Made by a program: the position numbers and the translations under genes. From Draconibacterium sp. (GTDB lineage Bacteria > Bacteroidota > Bacteroidia > Bacteroidales > Prolixibacteraceae), in assembly GCA_030595485.1 (NCBI GenBank), contig JAUVDE010000253.1:1-5529 (forward strand): a stretch of 5,529 nucleotides of DNA, in the 5' to 3' direction. The notes beneath the pieces were generated by a model. The model did not search any database. It saw nothing but the letters and a program-made list of their open reading frames with translations, and had not been told where the DNA came from. This document shows, piece after piece, positions 4,998 to 5,529 of the stretch. Each line of letters starts with the position of its first letter. The first letter of the stretch is position 1.

Positions 4998-5529
4998 TTA
5001 GATAGTTTGTCTATACCCTTTTGGAGTACTACCCATAATTTCTTTAAACTGACGATTAAAATTAGTAATAGACTTGTAACCAACCATGTAACAAACCTCG
5101 GAAACAGGAATTTCATTTTGAACCAATAAACGCGATGCGTTTCGAACACGCACCTCATTTAAAAAGCGAGTAAATGATTTGTTAGTCATTTTTTTAAAGA
5201 AACGACAGAATGAATTGGTAGTCATACAGGCAATATCCGAAACATCTTGTAATCCAATAAAGTCAGTATAATTATCTGATATGTACTTAATTACTTCATC
5301 TAAGCGTTGCGAATTATCGGTGGTATATTGGCGCATATCTGATGAAGACAACACATTCTTATCGTTGGTTACCGACAAGCGATTTAACACGTCGAGCAAT
5401 TTAATAGACTGTTCGGCCGGCGATAAATCAATAATATCTACCAATTCATTGTGCATATTATCGGCAACCGAACTCCCAAAACATACTCCAAATTTGGACT
5501 CCTCCAAAAGACTATTTATTTCGGAAAAC
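4998..5529 (-). CDS. AraC-family transcriptional regulator, C-terminal part (cut by window edge)
   Basis: The frame is open from the window edge (first full codon at 5528-5526, reading FSEINSLLEESKFGVCFG) to the TAG at 4998-5000, giving 176 residues. The TTG at 5507 is internal, not a start. The C-terminal ~100 residues form the AraC double helix-turn-helix. The first HTH lies around IGLQDVSDIACMTTNSFCRF. The second lies around PVSEVCYMVGYKSITNFN, ending RQFKEIMGSTPKGYR, which fits the AraC signature. The preceding stretch matches the end of the N-terminal cupin-type sensor found in many Bacteroidota AraC regulators that control sugar use (FSEINSLLE, then a region with LLDVLNRLS); this is from memory. 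It is transcribed toward the kinase, and a role in regulating the kinase or sulfatase is inferred from position only. Confidence 0.93.
   Translation of the reverse strand, partial: FSEINSLLEESKFGVCFGSSVADNMHNELVDIIDLSPAEQSIKLLDVLNRLSVTNDKNVLSSSDMRQYTTDNSQRLDEVIKYISDNYTDFIGLQDVSDIACMTTNSFCRFFKKMTNKSFTRFLNEVRVRNASRLLVQNEIPVSEVCYMVGYKSITNFNRQFKEIMGSTPKGYRQTI

Noticed and set aside
4955..5158. Minus-strand 67-codon frame overlapping the regulator end
   Set aside because: It is in another frame across the AraC helix-turn-helix coding region and has no recognisable features.
1..5529. tRNA, rRNA, CRISPR array, or complete insertion sequence
   Set aside because: No cloverleaf, conserved rRNA words, regularly spaced repeats or transposase coding region could be found by reading both strands.

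Overview
The window comes from a Bacteroidota genome. Supporting signs are moderate to low GC, AT-rich gaps, weak or absent Shine-Dalgarno sequences before the starts, candidate promoters of the TTG...TAnnTTTG type, a Bacteroides-style kinase ending in GRVVR, and proteins resembling those of marine or gut polysaccharide degraders. I cannot fix the genus; a Marinilabiliales/Prolixibacteraceae-like or flavobacterial source would fit.

Every gene I can support lies on the minus strand, so the window reads biologically from right to left. (1) 5529-4998: C-terminal part of an AraC-family regulator, cut by the window edge. (2) 4997-4699: a gap with a REPIN-like pair of inverted hairpins, a second GC-closed hairpin and a candidate promoter. 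(3) 4698-3617: a PfkB-family 2-keto-3-deoxygluconate kinase (kdgK) broken into two reading frames. (4) 3616-3367: a gap with a possible terminator overlapping a promoter and a 20-bp operator-like dyad. (5) 3366-1822: a formylglycine-type sulfatase with a lipoprotein-like signal. (6) 1870-1688: a short coding-like frame overlapping the sulfatase end, possibly a gene remnant. (7) 1631-705: a secreted, probably beta-propeller protein of unknown function. (8) 704-430: a gap with a strong hairpin. (9) 429-1: the N-terminal part of a peptidase U32-family protein, cut by the window edge.

An AraC regulator, a KDG kinase and an exported sulfatase together suggest use of a sulfated, uronic-acid-containing polysaccharide: the sulfatase removes sulfate outside the cytoplasm and the kinase phosphorylates KDG derived from the uronate inside. 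This is inference. No lyase, SusC/SusD pair or KDPG aldolase is in the window. The broken kinase means the pathway may be decaying here, may have another kinase copy, or may carry a sequence error.

The points most worth a second look are the kinase frameshift, where a 10-nt deletion is predicted and the fragments meet in an ATGA overlap; the REPIN-like element; the dyad with overlapping direct repeats before the sulfatase; and the sulfatase's Asp in place of the usual active-site His.
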